This document shows positions 9,484-18,383 of a DNA stretch of 64,000 bases, piece by piece (positions within the stretch are counted from its first letter, which is position 1; each line of letters begins with the position of its first letter). The position numbers and the translations under genes are program-made. Under the pieces are notes generated by a model that did not search any database, was not told the DNA's origin, and saw only the letters and a list, made by a program, of their open reading frames with translations. The DNA comes from Streptomyces spongiicola. Its GTDB lineage: Bacteria > Actinomycetota > Actinomycetes > Streptomycetales > Streptomycetaceae. Location of the stretch: the NCBI RefSeq assembly GCF_003122365.1, contig NZ_CP029254.1, positions 5,171,501 through 5,235,500 on the forward strand. Direction: 5' to 3'.

Positions 9484-10122
9484 ATGAGGGGCGAACCCAG
9501 TTGCCCGAAGTGCGGTGGCCGGGTCAGGGCGCCCGGTCTCTTCGCCGACACATGGCAGTGCGATGTGCACGGCTCCGTCTACCCGCTGCAGCCCGTGATC
9601 CCGCCGAGTGTCGAGGCCCTCAGCGTGGTGGTGGCCCGCGCCGAGGTCCCCGTGTGGATGCCGTGGCCGCTCCCGGTCGGCTGGCTGTTCACCGGCGTCG
9701 CCTACGCCGGCGACGACCGCAGCGGCGGCCGGGCCACGGCCGTGGCCTGCTCGGGGCCCGGACCACTGGGCGGTGTGGGGGAGTTGCTGCTCGTCGCCGA
9801 GGAGCTCGGCGTCGGACTGGGCGCCCGGTTCGCGGGGATCGACGGGCCCGACCCGGGGCCGCACATGACCGTCGACACCTCACCCCAGGCCAAGGTCCTC
9901 GCCGCGGGCAGGCCGACGCCGCTCTGGCACGTCAACGACGCCCCGGAGGACCGCGCGGTGTTCGCGGGCGAGGCGCGGGGGCTGTGGCTCTGGGCGATCG
10001 TCTGGCCCGAGTCGACCGGGCTGCTGATGTACGACGAGCTGATACTGACCGATCTGCGCGACGCCGGCCAGGAACTCGAGCTGCTGCCCTGCGGGGCGCT
10101 GTCGCCGCGCCTTCTGATGTGA
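9484..10122 (+). CDS. DUF6758-type conserved protein with N-terminal zinc ribbon
   Basis: 212 residues from the ATG at 9484. The N-terminus MRGEPSCPKCGGRVRAPG, followed by WQCDVHG, gives a CxxC...CxxH zinc-ribbon-like pair. The body is soluble and Trp-rich (VPVWMPWPLPVGWLF) and ends in LLPCGALSPRLLM. I recognise it as a protein conserved in Streptomyces (DUF6758); no function is known. An in-frame TTG at 9475 is a less likely start. It has the same strand as the PHP-domain gene, 600 bp away. Confidence 0.82.
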   Translation: MRGEPSCPKCGGRVRAPGLFADTWQCDVHGSVYPLQPVIPPSVEALSVVVARAEVPVWMPWPLPVGWLFTGVAYAGDDRSGGRATAVACSGPGPLGGVGELLLVAEELGVGLGARFAGIDGPDPGPHMTVDTSPQAKVLAAGRPTPLWHVNDAPEDRAVFAGEARGLWLWAIVWPESTGLLMYDELILTDLRDAGQELELLPCGALSPRLLM

Positions 10123-10716
10123 CCGGCGGGCGGTCCTCGCCCGGATCCCGGAGCGGTCGGGCCGGGCTGACGCGGGGCCGCCTGTCGGGGCCGGGTCTGC
10201 CGTACGGCGCGCCGATCGGACCGGGCCGGCGGCGGGTGCCGCCGAACGCGGCCGGTACGCCTGCCCTCGGGTCTCGTGTGCACGGCGAGGGCGGCACGGG
10301 GTGACCACGGCGACGCGCGGCCCGTGCGGGACCCCGGCCCGGCCCGGGCAGGCGCGCGGGTTGCCCACCCCCGCGGCCACCGGCTACGCCGCCGAGGCCG
10401 ATCCGGGCAGGCGCGCGCGGGTTGCCCCCGGGAAACCCGCACAAGCTCTACACGAGAGGGGCCAGGGCAGGCGCGCGCGGGTTTCCCCGGCCCGTGAGGC
10501 GTGCACCCCGCGCGGGTTGCCCCGGCCCGTGAGGCGCGTGCCCCGCGCGGGTTGCCCCGGCCCGTGAGGCGCGTGCCGGGCCACGCGAGTACTCCCGGCC
10601 CGCGAGGCTCGTACGGCCGGTGACGGTTTTCACGTGACGAGCCGGCCGGGGCGGTGTCCGGGCCACCGTTACGATGGAGCGTCACCCCGTCCGCCCCGAG
10701 CCCTGGAGCAAGCGTC
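10123..10716. repeat. Gene-free region with 35-bp GC-rich direct repeats
   Basis: 594 bp with no supported gene. A unit starting CGGGTTGCCCCGGCCCGTGA recurs at 10478, 10513 and 10548 (35-bp period), and looser copies of GGCAGGCGCGCGCGGGTT lie near 10345, 10408 and 10468. The unit contains GC-rich inverted arms and may act as a transcription stop, but this is inference. Confidence 0.7.
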
Positions 10717-11589
10717 GTGCGCATCGACCTGCACACCCACTCCACGGCCTCCGACGGCACGGACACCCCGGCGGAACTCGTCCGCAACGCGGCCGCCGCC
10801 GGACTCGACGTCGTGGCGCTCACCGACCACGACACCGTGGGCGGCCACGCCGAGGCGATCGCCGCACTGCCCGAGGGCCTGACCCTCGTCACCGGCGCCG
10901 AGCTGTCCTGCCGCACCGGCGGTGTGGGCCTCCACATGCTGGCGTACCTCTTCGATCCCGAGGAGCCCGAACTGGCGCGCGAGCGCGAGCTGGTGCGCGA
11001 CGACCGGGTGCCGCGCGCCCGGGCCATGGTCGGCAGGCTCCAGGAGCTGGGTGTGCCGGTGACCTGGGAGCAGGTCTCCCGGACGGCCGGCGGTGGTTCG
11101 GTGGGCAGGCCGCACGTCGCCGCCGCGATGGTCGAACTCGGCGTCGTCCCCGACGTGTCCGCGGCCTTCACTCCCGACTGGCTCGCGGACGGCGGCCGGG
11201 CCTACGTCCGGAAGCACGAGCTCGACCCGTTCGAGGCCGTCCGCCTGGTGAAGGCGGCCGGCGGGGTCACGGTCTTCGCCCACCCGCTCGCCGTGCGGCG
11301 CGGCGAGGTCGTCTCGGAGGACGTCGTCGCCCGGCTGGCCGCCGCGGGTCTGGACGGCATCGAAGTGGACCACATGGACCACGACGAGCCGGCCCGGGCC
11401 AGGCTGCGCGGACTCGCCGCGGAACTCGGCCTGCTCGCCACCGGCTCCAGCGACTACCACGGCAGCCACAAGACCTGCCGGCTCGGCGACTTCACCACCG
11501 ACCCCGAGGTCTACGGCGAGATCACCCGCCGTGCCACCGGCGCCTTCCCGGTCCCGGGCACGGGCGGAACGCCCGGCCGCCGGGTCTGA
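10717..11589 (+). CDS. PHP-domain metal-dependent phosphoesterase
   Basis: 290 residues from the GTG at 10717, with GGAG about 10 bases upstream. It opens with MRIDLHTHSTASDG, the HxH metal-binding signature of the PHP superfamily. LTDHDTVGG (second motif), GAELSC, FAHPLA and a late GSSDYHG complete the trinuclear metal site. Homologues of this size (YciV/RNase AM group) remove nucleotides from 5' ends or hydrolyse 3',5'-bisphosphonucleotides. A 3'-5' RNA or pAp substrate is therefore plausible but not shown by the sequence. Upstream of marC on the same strand. Confidence 0.9.
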   Translation: MRIDLHTHSTASDGTDTPAELVRNAAAAGLDVVALTDHDTVGGHAEAIAALPEGLTLVTGAELSCRTGGVGLHMLAYLFDPEEPELARERELVRDDRVPRARAMVGRLQELGVPVTWEQVSRTAGGGSVGRPHVAAAMVELGVVPDVSAAFTPDWLADGGRAYVRKHELDPFEAVRLVKAAGGVTVFAHPLAVRRGEVVSEDVVARLAAAGLDGIEVDHMDHDEPARARLRGLAAELGLLATGSSDYHGSHKTCRLGDFTTDPEVYGEITRRATGAFPVPGTGGTPGRRV

Positions 11590-11766
11590 CCGCGCCTCTC
11601 CGTCCGGGGCCCCCGGCTCCGTAGCTCCCGTGCGTGTGCCGCCCGGCCCGCCGCGGCTCGCGCGCCCGCGTGCAGACGGACCTCGCGGTGCCGCCCTCCT
11701 CGCGCCCCCTCGTCCATCCCCGGTTCTCCGGGATCCCTCCCCGTCCCACACCCGCAAGGCCTCAAC

Positions 11767-12372
11767 GTGTTCGACTCCGCCGTCTTCGGCTCCCTGTTCC
11801 TCACCCTGTTCGTGATCATGGATCCCCCCGGAATCACCCCGATCTTCCTGGCTCTGACGTCCGGCCGGCCCGCCAGGGTCCAGCGCCGGATGGCGTGGCA
11901 GGCGGTCGCCGTGGCCTTCGGCGTGATCACCGTCTTCGGGATCCTGGGCCAGCAGATCCTCGACTACCTGCATGTCTCGGTGCCCGCACTGATGATCGCG
12001 GGCGGGCTGCTCCTGCTTCTCATCGCGCTCGATCTGCTCACCGGGAAGACCGATGAACCCAAGCAGACCAAGGACGTCAATGTGGCGCTCGTGCCGCTGG
12101 GCATGCCGCTGCTCGCGGGGCCCGGCGCGATCGTCTCGGTCATCCTCGCGGTGCAGGACGCCGGCAGCGCCGCCGAGCAGATCTCGGTCTGGGCCGCGAT
12201 CGTCGCGATGCACGCCGTCCTCTGGCTGACCATGCGCCACTCGCTGCTGATCATCCGCTTGATCAAGGACGGCGGTGTGGTGCTGGTCACCAGGCTGGCG
12301 GGCATGATGCTCTCGGCGATCGCCGTGCAGCAGATCGTCAACGGGATCACCCAGGTGATCCAGGGTTCCTGA
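11767..12372 (+). CDS. MarC-family integral membrane protein
   Basis: 201 residues, GTG start at 11767. Six membrane segments are visible, with the MarC hallmark at the N-terminus (LFLTLFVIMDPPGITPIFLAL) and the internal PLGMPLLAGPGAI motif. The MarC/YchE/YhgN family has no proven transport substrate; the old link to multiple antibiotic resistance has not held up. It follows the PHP gene by 177 bp. A GTGCCGTGGC-type microrepeat lies immediately after the stop (12376-12425). Confidence 0.9.
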   Translation: MFDSAVFGSLFLTLFVIMDPPGITPIFLALTSGRPARVQRRMAWQAVAVAFGVITVFGILGQQILDYLHVSVPALMIAGGLLLLLIALDLLTGKTDEPKQTKDVNVALVPLGMPLLAGPGAIVSVILAVQDAGSAAEQISVWAAIVAMHAVLWLTMRHSLLIIRLIKDGGVVLVTRLAGMMLSAIAVQQIVNGITQVIQGS

Positions 12373-12437
12373 CGCCGTGGCGTGCCGTGGCGTGCCGTGC
12401 TGTGCTGTGGCGTGCCGTGCCGTTGTGCCGGAAGGCC

Positions 12438-12590
12438 TTACGAAGCCGAGGCCCCGGCCGGCCGGATGTAGATGCGCTGGCCGATCGCGGCGGCCTGCTG
12501 CACCATTCGGCCCACGGAGGCGGCGTCCACGACGGTGCTGTCCACCGCGGTGCCGTCGACATCGTCGAGTCGCATGATCTCGAAGCGCAT
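12438..12590 (-). CDS. Conserved 50-residue actinobacterial protein (MRFEIMRLDDVDG type)
   Basis: Start ATG at 12590, stop at 12438-12440. The product begins MRFEIMRLDDVDGTAVD and ends QRIYIRPAGASAS. GGGGAG upstream is a good ribosome-binding site. I recall this family as a short, highly conserved Streptomyces protein of unknown function; the sequence suggests a small beta hairpin-helix unit without cysteines. A perfect sigma-R-type promoter lies 40 bp upstream. Convergent with marC. Confidence 0.85.
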   Translation of the reverse strand: MRFEIMRLDDVDGTAVDSTVVDAASVGRMVQQAAAIGQRIYIRPAGASAS

Positions 12591-12629
12591 GGAAGAACTC
12601 CCCTCTGGCCGTCTGTGTATGTCCCCTTC

Positions 12630-12655
12630 AACGGGATGTCGCCTACAAACATTCC
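12630..12655 (-). promoter_or_regulatory. Sigma-R (SigR)-type promoter of the 50-residue protein gene
   Basis: On the minus strand: GGAAT (12655-12651), an 18-base spacer, then GTT (12632-12630). This is the Streptomyces SigR consensus GGAAT-N18-GTT. The ATG is 40 bases downstream, leaving a short leader with a good ribosome-binding site. Confidence 0.75.
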
Positions 12656-12727
12656 CTACGCTAAGGAAATTTTTTGGATGGCTAACTACTGGCAGGTCGT
12701 CCCCGGCCCGCTCACAATGGGGGCGTC

Positions 12728-13624
12728 ATGAACGACTCCGAGCTTTCCGAGATGAGCGCCCGCCTGGAGCGCACCAACGAGCTGCTCCAACGCATGATCG
12801 CCGAGGTCGCCAAGACCCCGTCCACGCATGCCATCTTCGTCGACGCCGGTTACGCCTATGCTGCGGCCGGGTTGCTTGTGGCGGGTACCGAGGACCGGCG
12901 CTCGTTCGACCTCGACGCCGAAGGGCTCATCGAGGCGTTCATCGACAAGGCCCGCACGATCTTCGCGGACAGCAGGCTGCTCCGCGTCTACTGGTACGAC
13001 GGCGCGCGGCGCCGCATCCACACGGCCGAGCAGCAGGCCATAGCCGAACTGCCCGACGTCAAGGTCCGGCTCGGCAATCTCAACGCCAACAACCAGCAGA
13101 AGGGCGTCGACTCCCTCATACGCAGCGACCTGGAGTCACTCGCCCGGCACCGGGCGATCAGCGACGCGGCGCTCGTCGGCGGCGACGAGGACCTCGTCTC
13201 CGCGGTGGAGGCGGCCCAGGGCTACGGCGCCCGGGTCCACCTGTGGGGCATAGAGGCGGCCGAGGGCCGCAACCAGGCCGAACCGCTGCTCTGGGAGGTC
13301 GACAGCCAGCGGACCTTCGACCTCGACTTCTGCCGGCCGTACGTCACGCGCCGGCCCGTCACGACCTACGAGGACGACAGCCCGCCCCCGTCCCGTGACG
13401 ACGTGCGCTTCGTGGGCGCGCAGATAGCCGCCACCTGGCTGGCCGAACGCGGCCGGGAACCGCTGGCCGCACTGCTGCCCGGTCATCCCTACCTGCCCGG
13501 CCCCGTGGACCAGGACCTGCTCAATGAGGCGGAGAAGCTGCTGAAGCACTCACTGCGGGGCTACGCACATCTGCGGCGTGCGCTGCGGGACGGCTTCTGG
13601 GAGCACCTGCAAGGCCGTTTCTGA
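12728..13624 (+). CDS. NYN-domain (PIN-like) protein
   Basis: 298 residues, ATG start at 12728. After a helical start (SEMSARLERTNELLQRMI) the NYN/LabA core begins with HAIFVDAGYAYAAAG. Acidic residues of the nuclease-like site recur in RVYWYDGARR, QKGVDSLIRSDL and DAALVGGDEDLVSAVEAAQ. The last 80 residues form a helical OST-HTH-like extension. NYN proteins are candidate RNases; the conserved acids are present, so activity is plausible. Divergent from the 50-residue gene across an unusually A/T-rich stretch (12640-12690). Confidence 0.9.
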   Translation: MNDSELSEMSARLERTNELLQRMIAEVAKTPSTHAIFVDAGYAYAAAGLLVAGTEDRRSFDLDAEGLIEAFIDKARTIFADSRLLRVYWYDGARRRIHTAEQQAIAELPDVKVRLGNLNANNQQKGVDSLIRSDLESLARHRAISDAALVGGDEDLVSAVEAAQGYGARVHLWGIEAAEGRNQAEPLLWEVDSQRTFDLDFCRPYVTRRPVTTYEDDSPPPSRDDVRFVGAQIAATWLAERGREPLAALLPGHPYLPGPVDQDLLNEAEKLLKHSLRGYAHLRRALRDGFWEHLQGRF

Positions 13625-13852
13625 GGCCGCAGGACCGGCTCCGGGGAGCGGAACCGCGGAGCCGGCCGGGGGGCCTTCGAGGGGACCGGAGGAGACCCCT
13701 GGTGGGGCCTGGTGGGGCCTGGTGGGGCCTGGTGGGGCCTGGTGGGGCCTGGTGGACCTGGTGGACCTGGTGGACCTGGTGGGACTGAAGGGACCTGAGC
13801 GGGCCCGGTGGGGCCGAGGGGGCCTGGCGGGACCCCTGAGGAGGCAGGACCC
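13625..13852. repeat. 10-bp and 9-bp tandem repeats between convergent genes
   Basis: GGTGGGGCCT is repeated five times (about 13702-13752), changing into GGTGGACCT three times and then GGTGGGACT. The strongly strand-asymmetric G-richness could form G-quadruplexes on the plus strand. No gene. Confidence 0.85.
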
Positions 13853-14704
13853 TCAGTGCCGGGACCAGAAGTCCACCAGGGCCGCGGCGGTCTGCTCCGG
13901 GCGGTCCGTGTTCGGCGAGTGCTCGGCCCCCTCGATCACCGTCCGGACCGCCCCCAGCCGCACGGCCATCTCGTCGAACTGCGGCACCGGCCAGGCGTCG
14001 TCCCGATCGCCCGACAGCACGTGCATGGGCAGCGGCCGCACGGCGGCGAGTTCGTCGACCCGGTCCGGTTCCTCGGTGAGCTGCCCGCCGGTGGCCCGCA
14101 GCTGGGCGGCACGGTGACGCAGCCACCGGCGCCGCATCTGCTCGCCGTCGGTGGCGGCCTCCTCCGGCGGGTCGAGGGCGCGCATGGCCTCCCACACCTC
14201 GCTCATGTCCATCACTGCCAGCGCGTCGTTCAGCAGCTTGATCCTGTGCTGCTGGGCGGGGGCGATGCGCGCCGGGCCGGACGACATCAGCGTCAGGGTC
14301 CGGAACGGGCGCGCGTCGACGAGTACGGCGGCACGGGCGATCTGGCCGCCCAGGGAATGCCCGACGAGGTGCACGGGCGCGTCGCCGATCGCCTCCGCCT
14401 GCGCGAGTACGTCCCGCGCCAGTTCGGGCTGCGCGTAGGCGGACTCGTCGTCGGGGCCGTCGGTCTCGTACTGGCCGCGTCCGTCGACGGCGACGGCCCG
14501 GAACCCGGCCGCGGCGATCGGCTCCAGCAGCGCGACGAAGTCCTCCTTGCTGCCGGTGTACCCGGGCAGCAGCAGTGCGGTGCCCTTGCGGTCGCGCGCG
14601 TCCCCGTCCGGCTCGGCGTCCAGCACGGCGAACTCCCCGCGGCTGGTGCGCAGCGCGTAGGCGCGGGCACAGGCGGGCGGGCGGAAGGTGGGTGGCCGAC
14701 TCAT
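13853..14704 (-). CDS. Alpha/beta-hydrolase
   Basis: 283 residues, ATG start at 14704. LLLPGYTGSKEDF is the oxyanion-hole loop, and VHLVGHSLGGQIAR carries the nucleophile serine in GHSLG. VLSGDRDDAWP supplies the acid, and VIEGAEHSPN the histidine, so the triad is complete. No signal peptide, hence cytosolic. The substrate cannot be told from sequence. Convergent with the NYN gene across the tandem repeats. Confidence 0.9.
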   Translation of the reverse strand: MSRPPTFRPPACARAYALRTSRGEFAVLDAEPDGDARDRKGTALLLPGYTGSKEDFVALLEPIAAAGFRAVAVDGRGQYETDGPDDESAYAQPELARDVLAQAEAIGDAPVHLVGHSLGGQIARAAVLVDARPFRTLTLMSSGPARIAPAQQHRIKLLNDALAVMDMSEVWEAMRALDPPEEAATDGEQMRRRWLRHRAAQLRATGGQLTEEPDRVDELAAVRPLPMHVLSGDRDDAWPVPQFDEMAVRLGAVRTVIEGAEHSPNTDRPEQTAAALVDFWSRH

Positions 14705-14764
14705 GCGGACGAGAGTACCGGCGCGTCCGGCCGGTGGCTCCGCCCGGGCCGCCGTCGCACGGGC

Positions 14765-14805
14765 GAGGGCCCGCCCCGGTCCCGGGTGGGACGGGGCGGG
14801 CCCTC
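14765..14805 (-). terminator. Intrinsic stem-loop terminator of the DEAD-box helicase gene
   Basis: GAGGGCCCGCCCCG and CGGGGCGGGCCCTC form a near-perfect stem extended by GTCCC/GGGAC, with a GGGT loop, 11 bp downstream of the helicase stop. No T-tract follows, as is common in this genus. Confidence 0.85.
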
Positions 14806-14815
14806 GGTGAACGGC

Positions 14816-16597
14816 TCAGGCCTCCGGCTGGGTGGCCTTGGTGCGGGTGCGGCGTCGGCGTGGTGCGGCGGGTTCCCCGGCGGTGGCCTCGGTGCCGGTG
14901 CCGGTGCCGGTGGCCGGTGCCGCTGTGGCGGGTGCCTCGGTGGCGGTCTCCGGCTGGGCGGCCTTGGTGCGGGTGCGGCGTCGGCGTGGTGCGGCCGGTT
15001 CCCCGGCGGTGGTGCCGGTGGCGGGTGTCTCCGCGGCCGGTGCCTCCGCGGCGGGTGCCTCGGTCGCCGCGGCGACCGCCGCGGCGCTCCCGCCCACCCG
15101 GGTCCGCCGACGACGGCGCGGGGTGCGCGGCGCCTCCGCCGTCTCCTCCGCCGTCCCCTCCGCGGTGGCCGGGGCCGAGGCGGTCACGGCCGCCTGCGCC
15201 TCTACCGAAGCGCCGCCGCGGGTGCGCCGCCGCTGGCGCGGGGTGCGGGTGCGGGCGGGGGACTCGGAACGGTCTGCCGCCTTCGCACGCGCCCCGCGGC
15301 CGCCGGGCTCACCCAGATCCTCGAGTTCCTCGGCCGCCAGACCGGCCCGGGTGCGCTCGGCACGCGGCAGGACGCCCTTGGTACCCGCCGGGATGCCCAG
15401 CTCCTCGAACAGGTGCGGAGACGTGGAGTACGTCTCGGCCGGGTCGTTGAAGTTCAGGTCCAGCGCCTTGTTGATCAGCTGCCAGCGCGGGATGTCGTCC
15501 CAGTCCACCAGCGTCACCGCGGTGCCGGTCGCGCCCGCCCGGCCGGTGCGGCCGATGCGGTGGAGGTATGTCTTCTCGTCCTCCGGGGTCTGGTAGTTGA
15601 TCACATGCGTGACGCCCTCGACGTCGATGCCGCGCGCGGCGACGTCGGTGCAGACCAGCACGTCGACCTTGCCGTTGCGGAAGGCGCGCAGCGCCTGCTC
15701 GCGGGCGCCCTGGCCCAGGTCGCCGTGTACGGCGCCGGAGGCGAAGCCGCGCCGGGCGAGCTGGTCGGCGATGTCCGCCGCCGTGCGCTTGGTACGGCAG
15801 AAGATCATCGCCAGGCCGCGGCCCTCGGCCTGCAGCATGCGGGCAACGAGTTCGGGCTTGTCCAGGGAGTGCGCCCGGTACACGCGCTGTGTGATGTTCG
15901 CGACGGTCGCGCCCTGGTCGTCCGGCGCGGTGGCGCGGATATGCGTGGGCTGGGACATGTAGCGGCGCGCGAGACCGATCACCGCCCCCGGCATGGTCGC
16001 CGAGAACAGCATGGTCTGGCGCCGCACCGGGAGCAGCTGGATGATCTTCTCCACGTCGGGCAGGAAGCCCAGGTCGAGCATCTCGTCGGCCTCGTCGAGG
16101 ACGAGCGCCTTGACGTGCGAGAGGTTCAGCTTCTTCTGCCCCGCGAGGTCCAGCAGCCGGCCGGGAGTGCCGACGACGACGTCGACGCCCTTCCGCAGGG
16201 CCTCGACCTGGGGCTCGTAGGCGCGGCCGCCGTAGATCGCGGTCACCCGGACGTTGCGCACCTTGCCGGCCGTGAGTAGGTCGTTGGTGACCTGGGTGCA
16301 CAGCTCGCGGGTGGGAACGACCACGAGCGCCTGCGGTGTGTCGGTCAGTTCCCCGGGCTCCGCCCGGCCCGCCTCCACGTCCGCGGGCACGGTGACCCGC
16401 TCCAGCAGCGGAAGGCCGAATCCCAGCGTCTTGCCCGTGCCGGTCTTGGCCTGGCCGATCACGTCGGAGCCGGAGAGCGCGACCGGAAGGGTCATCTCCT
16501 GGATGGGGAACGGTGTGGTGATGCCGACGGCCTCCAGGGCCTCGGCGGTCTCGGGGAGGATCCCGAGCTCTCGGAAAGTCTTGGCCTGCGTAGTCAG
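14816..16597 (-). CDS. DEAD-box ATP-dependent RNA helicase
   Basis: About 593 residues if the CTG at 16597 is the start (LTTQAKTFRELGIL). GAAGAGG lies about 7 bases upstream, and no ATG/GTG/TTG occurs in frame before the Q-motif (FPIQ). The frame is open to an ATG at 16846 (with a GTG at 16756), which would add about 84 unrelated residues. All helicase motifs are present: AKTGTGKT (about 50-57), PTREL, GTPGRLLDL, DEADEM, SATM, HRIGRTGRAG. From about residue 420 the tail is a low-complexity, Arg-rich repeat (PRRRRTRTKA), an RNA-binding-like extension. It probably acts in ribosome assembly or RNA turnover. Confidence 0.92.
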   Translation of the reverse strand: MTTQAKTFRELGILPETAEALEAVGITTPFPIQEMTLPVALSGSDVIGQAKTGTGKTLGFGLPLLERVTVPADVEAGRAEPGELTDTPQALVVVPTRELCTQVTNDLLTAGKVRNVRVTAIYGGRAYEPQVEALRKGVDVVVGTPGRLLDLAGQKKLNLSHVKALVLDEADEMLDLGFLPDVEKIIQLLPVRRQTMLFSATMPGAVIGLARRYMSQPTHIRATAPDDQGATVANITQRVYRAHSLDKPELVARMLQAEGRGLAMIFCRTKRTAADIADQLARRGFASGAVHGDLGQGAREQALRAFRNGKVDVLVCTDVAARGIDVEGVTHVINYQTPEDEKTYLHRIGRTGRAGATGTAVTLVDWDDIPRWQLINKALDLNFNDPAETYSTSPHLFEELGIPAGTKGVLPRAERTRAGLAAEELEDLGEPGGRGARAKAADRSESPARTRTPRQRRRTRGGASVEAQAAVTASAPATAEGTAEETAEAPRTPRRRRRTRVGGSAAAVAAATEAPAAEAPAAETPATGTTAGEPAAPRRRRTRTKAAQPETATEAPATAAPATGTGTGTEATAGEPAAPRRRRTRTKATQPEA

Positions 16598-16953
16598 GGT
16601 GTTGCCTCTTCTGTGAGACGCGGCGCGAGGCGAACGCCGGGGGTCCCACCGCGCCTGGGTACGGGTGCCGGTCGTTGATCGGCCGGAAGGCGCGGGACCA
16701 CTGCGTCGCTCGAGCGCTCGTGCCGCTGAGGGCCCCTCATGTGGCGGAATGCGCACAGAGGGCTGTCGGGTCGGAGCCGATCGGGCCACCGACCGGGCAT
16801 CCTCATTCAGAGGGCCCGCCGAGATGTCCGGCAGGCTTAATACCACTGTACCCCGGATTCGCGCATCTGTGTTGTCCGAATTCCCGGGAGCCGTGTCGCG
16901 ACGGGGCTGACCAGGCCCTTCCCCACGGACGGCGGCGGGCTATTGTGCGCTTC
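16598..16953. promoter_or_regulatory. Divergent intergenic region with long leader of the helicase gene
   Basis: 356 bp between the divergent helicase and ferritin-like genes. On the minus strand, a -10-like TACAGT lies near 16850, followed by GGTATTAAGC. Transcription from there would give a leader of roughly 240 bases before the helicase start. Such long leaders are typical of cold-regulated DEAD-box genes, but no known RNA family was recognised. Confidence 0.4.
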
Positions 16954-17703
16954 ATGGAGACGCCTGACAACGCCACCGCGCCGGCCGCCGACACGGCCGA
17001 GGAACCGACCGGGATCGCCGCCCAGGACTGGGCCGCGGCCTCCGCCGACCCCCAGTACCGCGCCGCGGTCGTGGATCTCCTCGGCGCGCTCGCCTACGGG
17101 GAGCTGGCGGCCTTCGAGCGGCTTGCCGAGGACGCCAAGCTGGCACCGACGCTGGCCGACAAGGCCGAGCTGGCGAAGATGGCCTCCGCCGAGTTCCACC
17201 ACTTCGAGCGGCTCCGCGACAGGCTGGCCGCGATCGAGACCGAGCCCACGGAGGCCATGGAGCCGTTCGCGGCGGCGCTGGACGGGTTCCACCGCCAGAC
17301 CGCCCCGTCCGACTGGCTGGAGGGCCTGGTCAAGGCGTACGTCGGTGACTCGATCGCCAGCGACTTCTACCGTGAGGTGGCCGTGCGGCTGGACTCCGAC
17401 ACCCGCGCCCTGGTGCTCGCGGTGCTCGACGACACCGGTCACGGGAACTTCGCCGTGGAGAAGGTCCGCGCCGCGATCGAGGCCGATCCGCGGGTCGGCG
17501 GCAGGCTCGCGCTGTGGGCGCGCCGGCTGATGGGCGAGGCGCTGTCCCAGGCCCAGCGGGTCGTCGCGGAGCGCGACGCGCTGTCCACGATGCTCGTGGG
17601 CGGGGTGGCGGACGGGTTCGACCTGGCGGCGGTCGGCGAGATGTTCACCCGGATCACCAAGGCGCACACCAGGCGGATGGCCGCGCTGGGGCTCGCCTCG
17701 TAG
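16954..17703 (+). CDS. Ferritin-like fold protein (MiaE-like hydroxylase superfamily)
   Basis: 249 residues, ATG start at 16954. After a disordered acidic N-terminus, four long helices carry the spaced Glu/His ligands of a di-iron centre: YGELAAFERLAED (first E), SAEFHHFERLRDR (ExxH-like), then YREVAVRLDSD and DTGHGNFAVEKV. The pattern resembles the tRNA-hydroxylase MiaE/ferritin-like group. Actinobacterial members are widely conserved next to DEAD-box helicases. The substrate is unknown. Confidence 0.85.
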   Translation: METPDNATAPAADTAEEPTGIAAQDWAAASADPQYRAAVVDLLGALAYGELAAFERLAEDAKLAPTLADKAELAKMASAEFHHFERLRDRLAAIETEPTEAMEPFAAALDGFHRQTAPSDWLEGLVKAYVGDSIASDFYREVAVRLDSDTRALVLAVLDDTGHGNFAVEKVRAAIEADPRVGGRLALWARRLMGEALSQAQRVVAERDALSTMLVGGVADGFDLAAVGEMFTRITKAHTRRMAALGLAS

Positions 17704-17976
17704 CCTCCGGGAGGCGTGGGCGTGGGCGTGGGCGTGGGCGTGGGCGTGGGCCGGGGTGCGGGTGCGTCCGGCCGCGGCCCGGGGGATCCGGGTCGGTGGC
17801 CGCCGCCTCCGTCCTGTGCGCGGGAGCGTGCGGGTACCCGGCGCTCAACCCCGCCGCCCACATCCCTCGGCGTCGCCTCCGTCCTGTGCGCGGGAGCGTC
17901 CGCTCCGGCTGCCTCGGGAAGGGCGGGGACGACCTCGTCCCCCGGCGCGGGTGCGTCCGGCGCGCGGCGGCGTGCG
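17704..17976. repeat. Hexamer tandem repeat and 24-bp direct repeat
   Basis: GTGGGC is repeated about seven times (17716-17757). GCCTCCGTCCTGTGCGCGGG followed by AGCG occurs near 17807 and again near 17874, 67 bp apart. Between convergent genes; no coding content. Confidence 0.75.
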
Positions 17977-18249
17977 TCAGGCGGCGGCTGATCGCCGCAG
18001 CCGCCGAGGTCCCGGCCGGATCAGCAGCGACAGCGTGACGGCGGCGACGAGCACGGCGCCGAGGAGGGTGCCCGGCAGATGGCCGGAGCCGAGGGCGGTG
18101 TGCGTCAGGTAGGCCCCGAACAGGGCACCGAGGGTGCCTGCCGGGTACACCACCCGCCGGGCCGGGAGCCGGTCCGCGAGCCGCCGCAGAGCTGCCCAGG
18201 AAAGCGCGAGGCCGAGCAGGACGGAGCCGAGAGCCTCCAGGATCACCAC
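17977..18249 (-). CDS. Small integral membrane protein
   Basis: 90 residues, GTG start at 18249, with GAGGTGAT just upstream. Three hydrophobic segments are visible: ILEALGSVLLGLALSWAAL, VVYPAGTLGALFGAYLTHTAL and LLGAVLVAAVTLSLLI; the C-terminus is basic (RPGPRRLRR). Conserved in Streptomyces; function unknown. Confidence 0.78.
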   Translation of the reverse strand: MVILEALGSVLLGLALSWAALRRLADRLPARRVVYPAGTLGALFGAYLTHTALGSGHLPGTLLGAVLVAAVTLSLLIRPGPRRLRRSAAA

Positions 18250-18383
18250 GGATCACCTCACGGGCGGCGGGCGGCGGATGCGGTCGTAGCCCGTCCTACC
18301 CGGACCGGTCGGCGAACAACCCTCCGCTCCACCCGGTCACCGCTGGACACAGCGGCCGCCACGGGCCGAGCGGGCGGAGACGC

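Noticed and set aside
12347..12652. 101-codon minus-strand frame over the small gene at 12438-12590
   Set aside because: Different frame from the conserved MRFEIMRLDDVDG product and made of low-complexity Thr/Ala/Arg-rich sequence.
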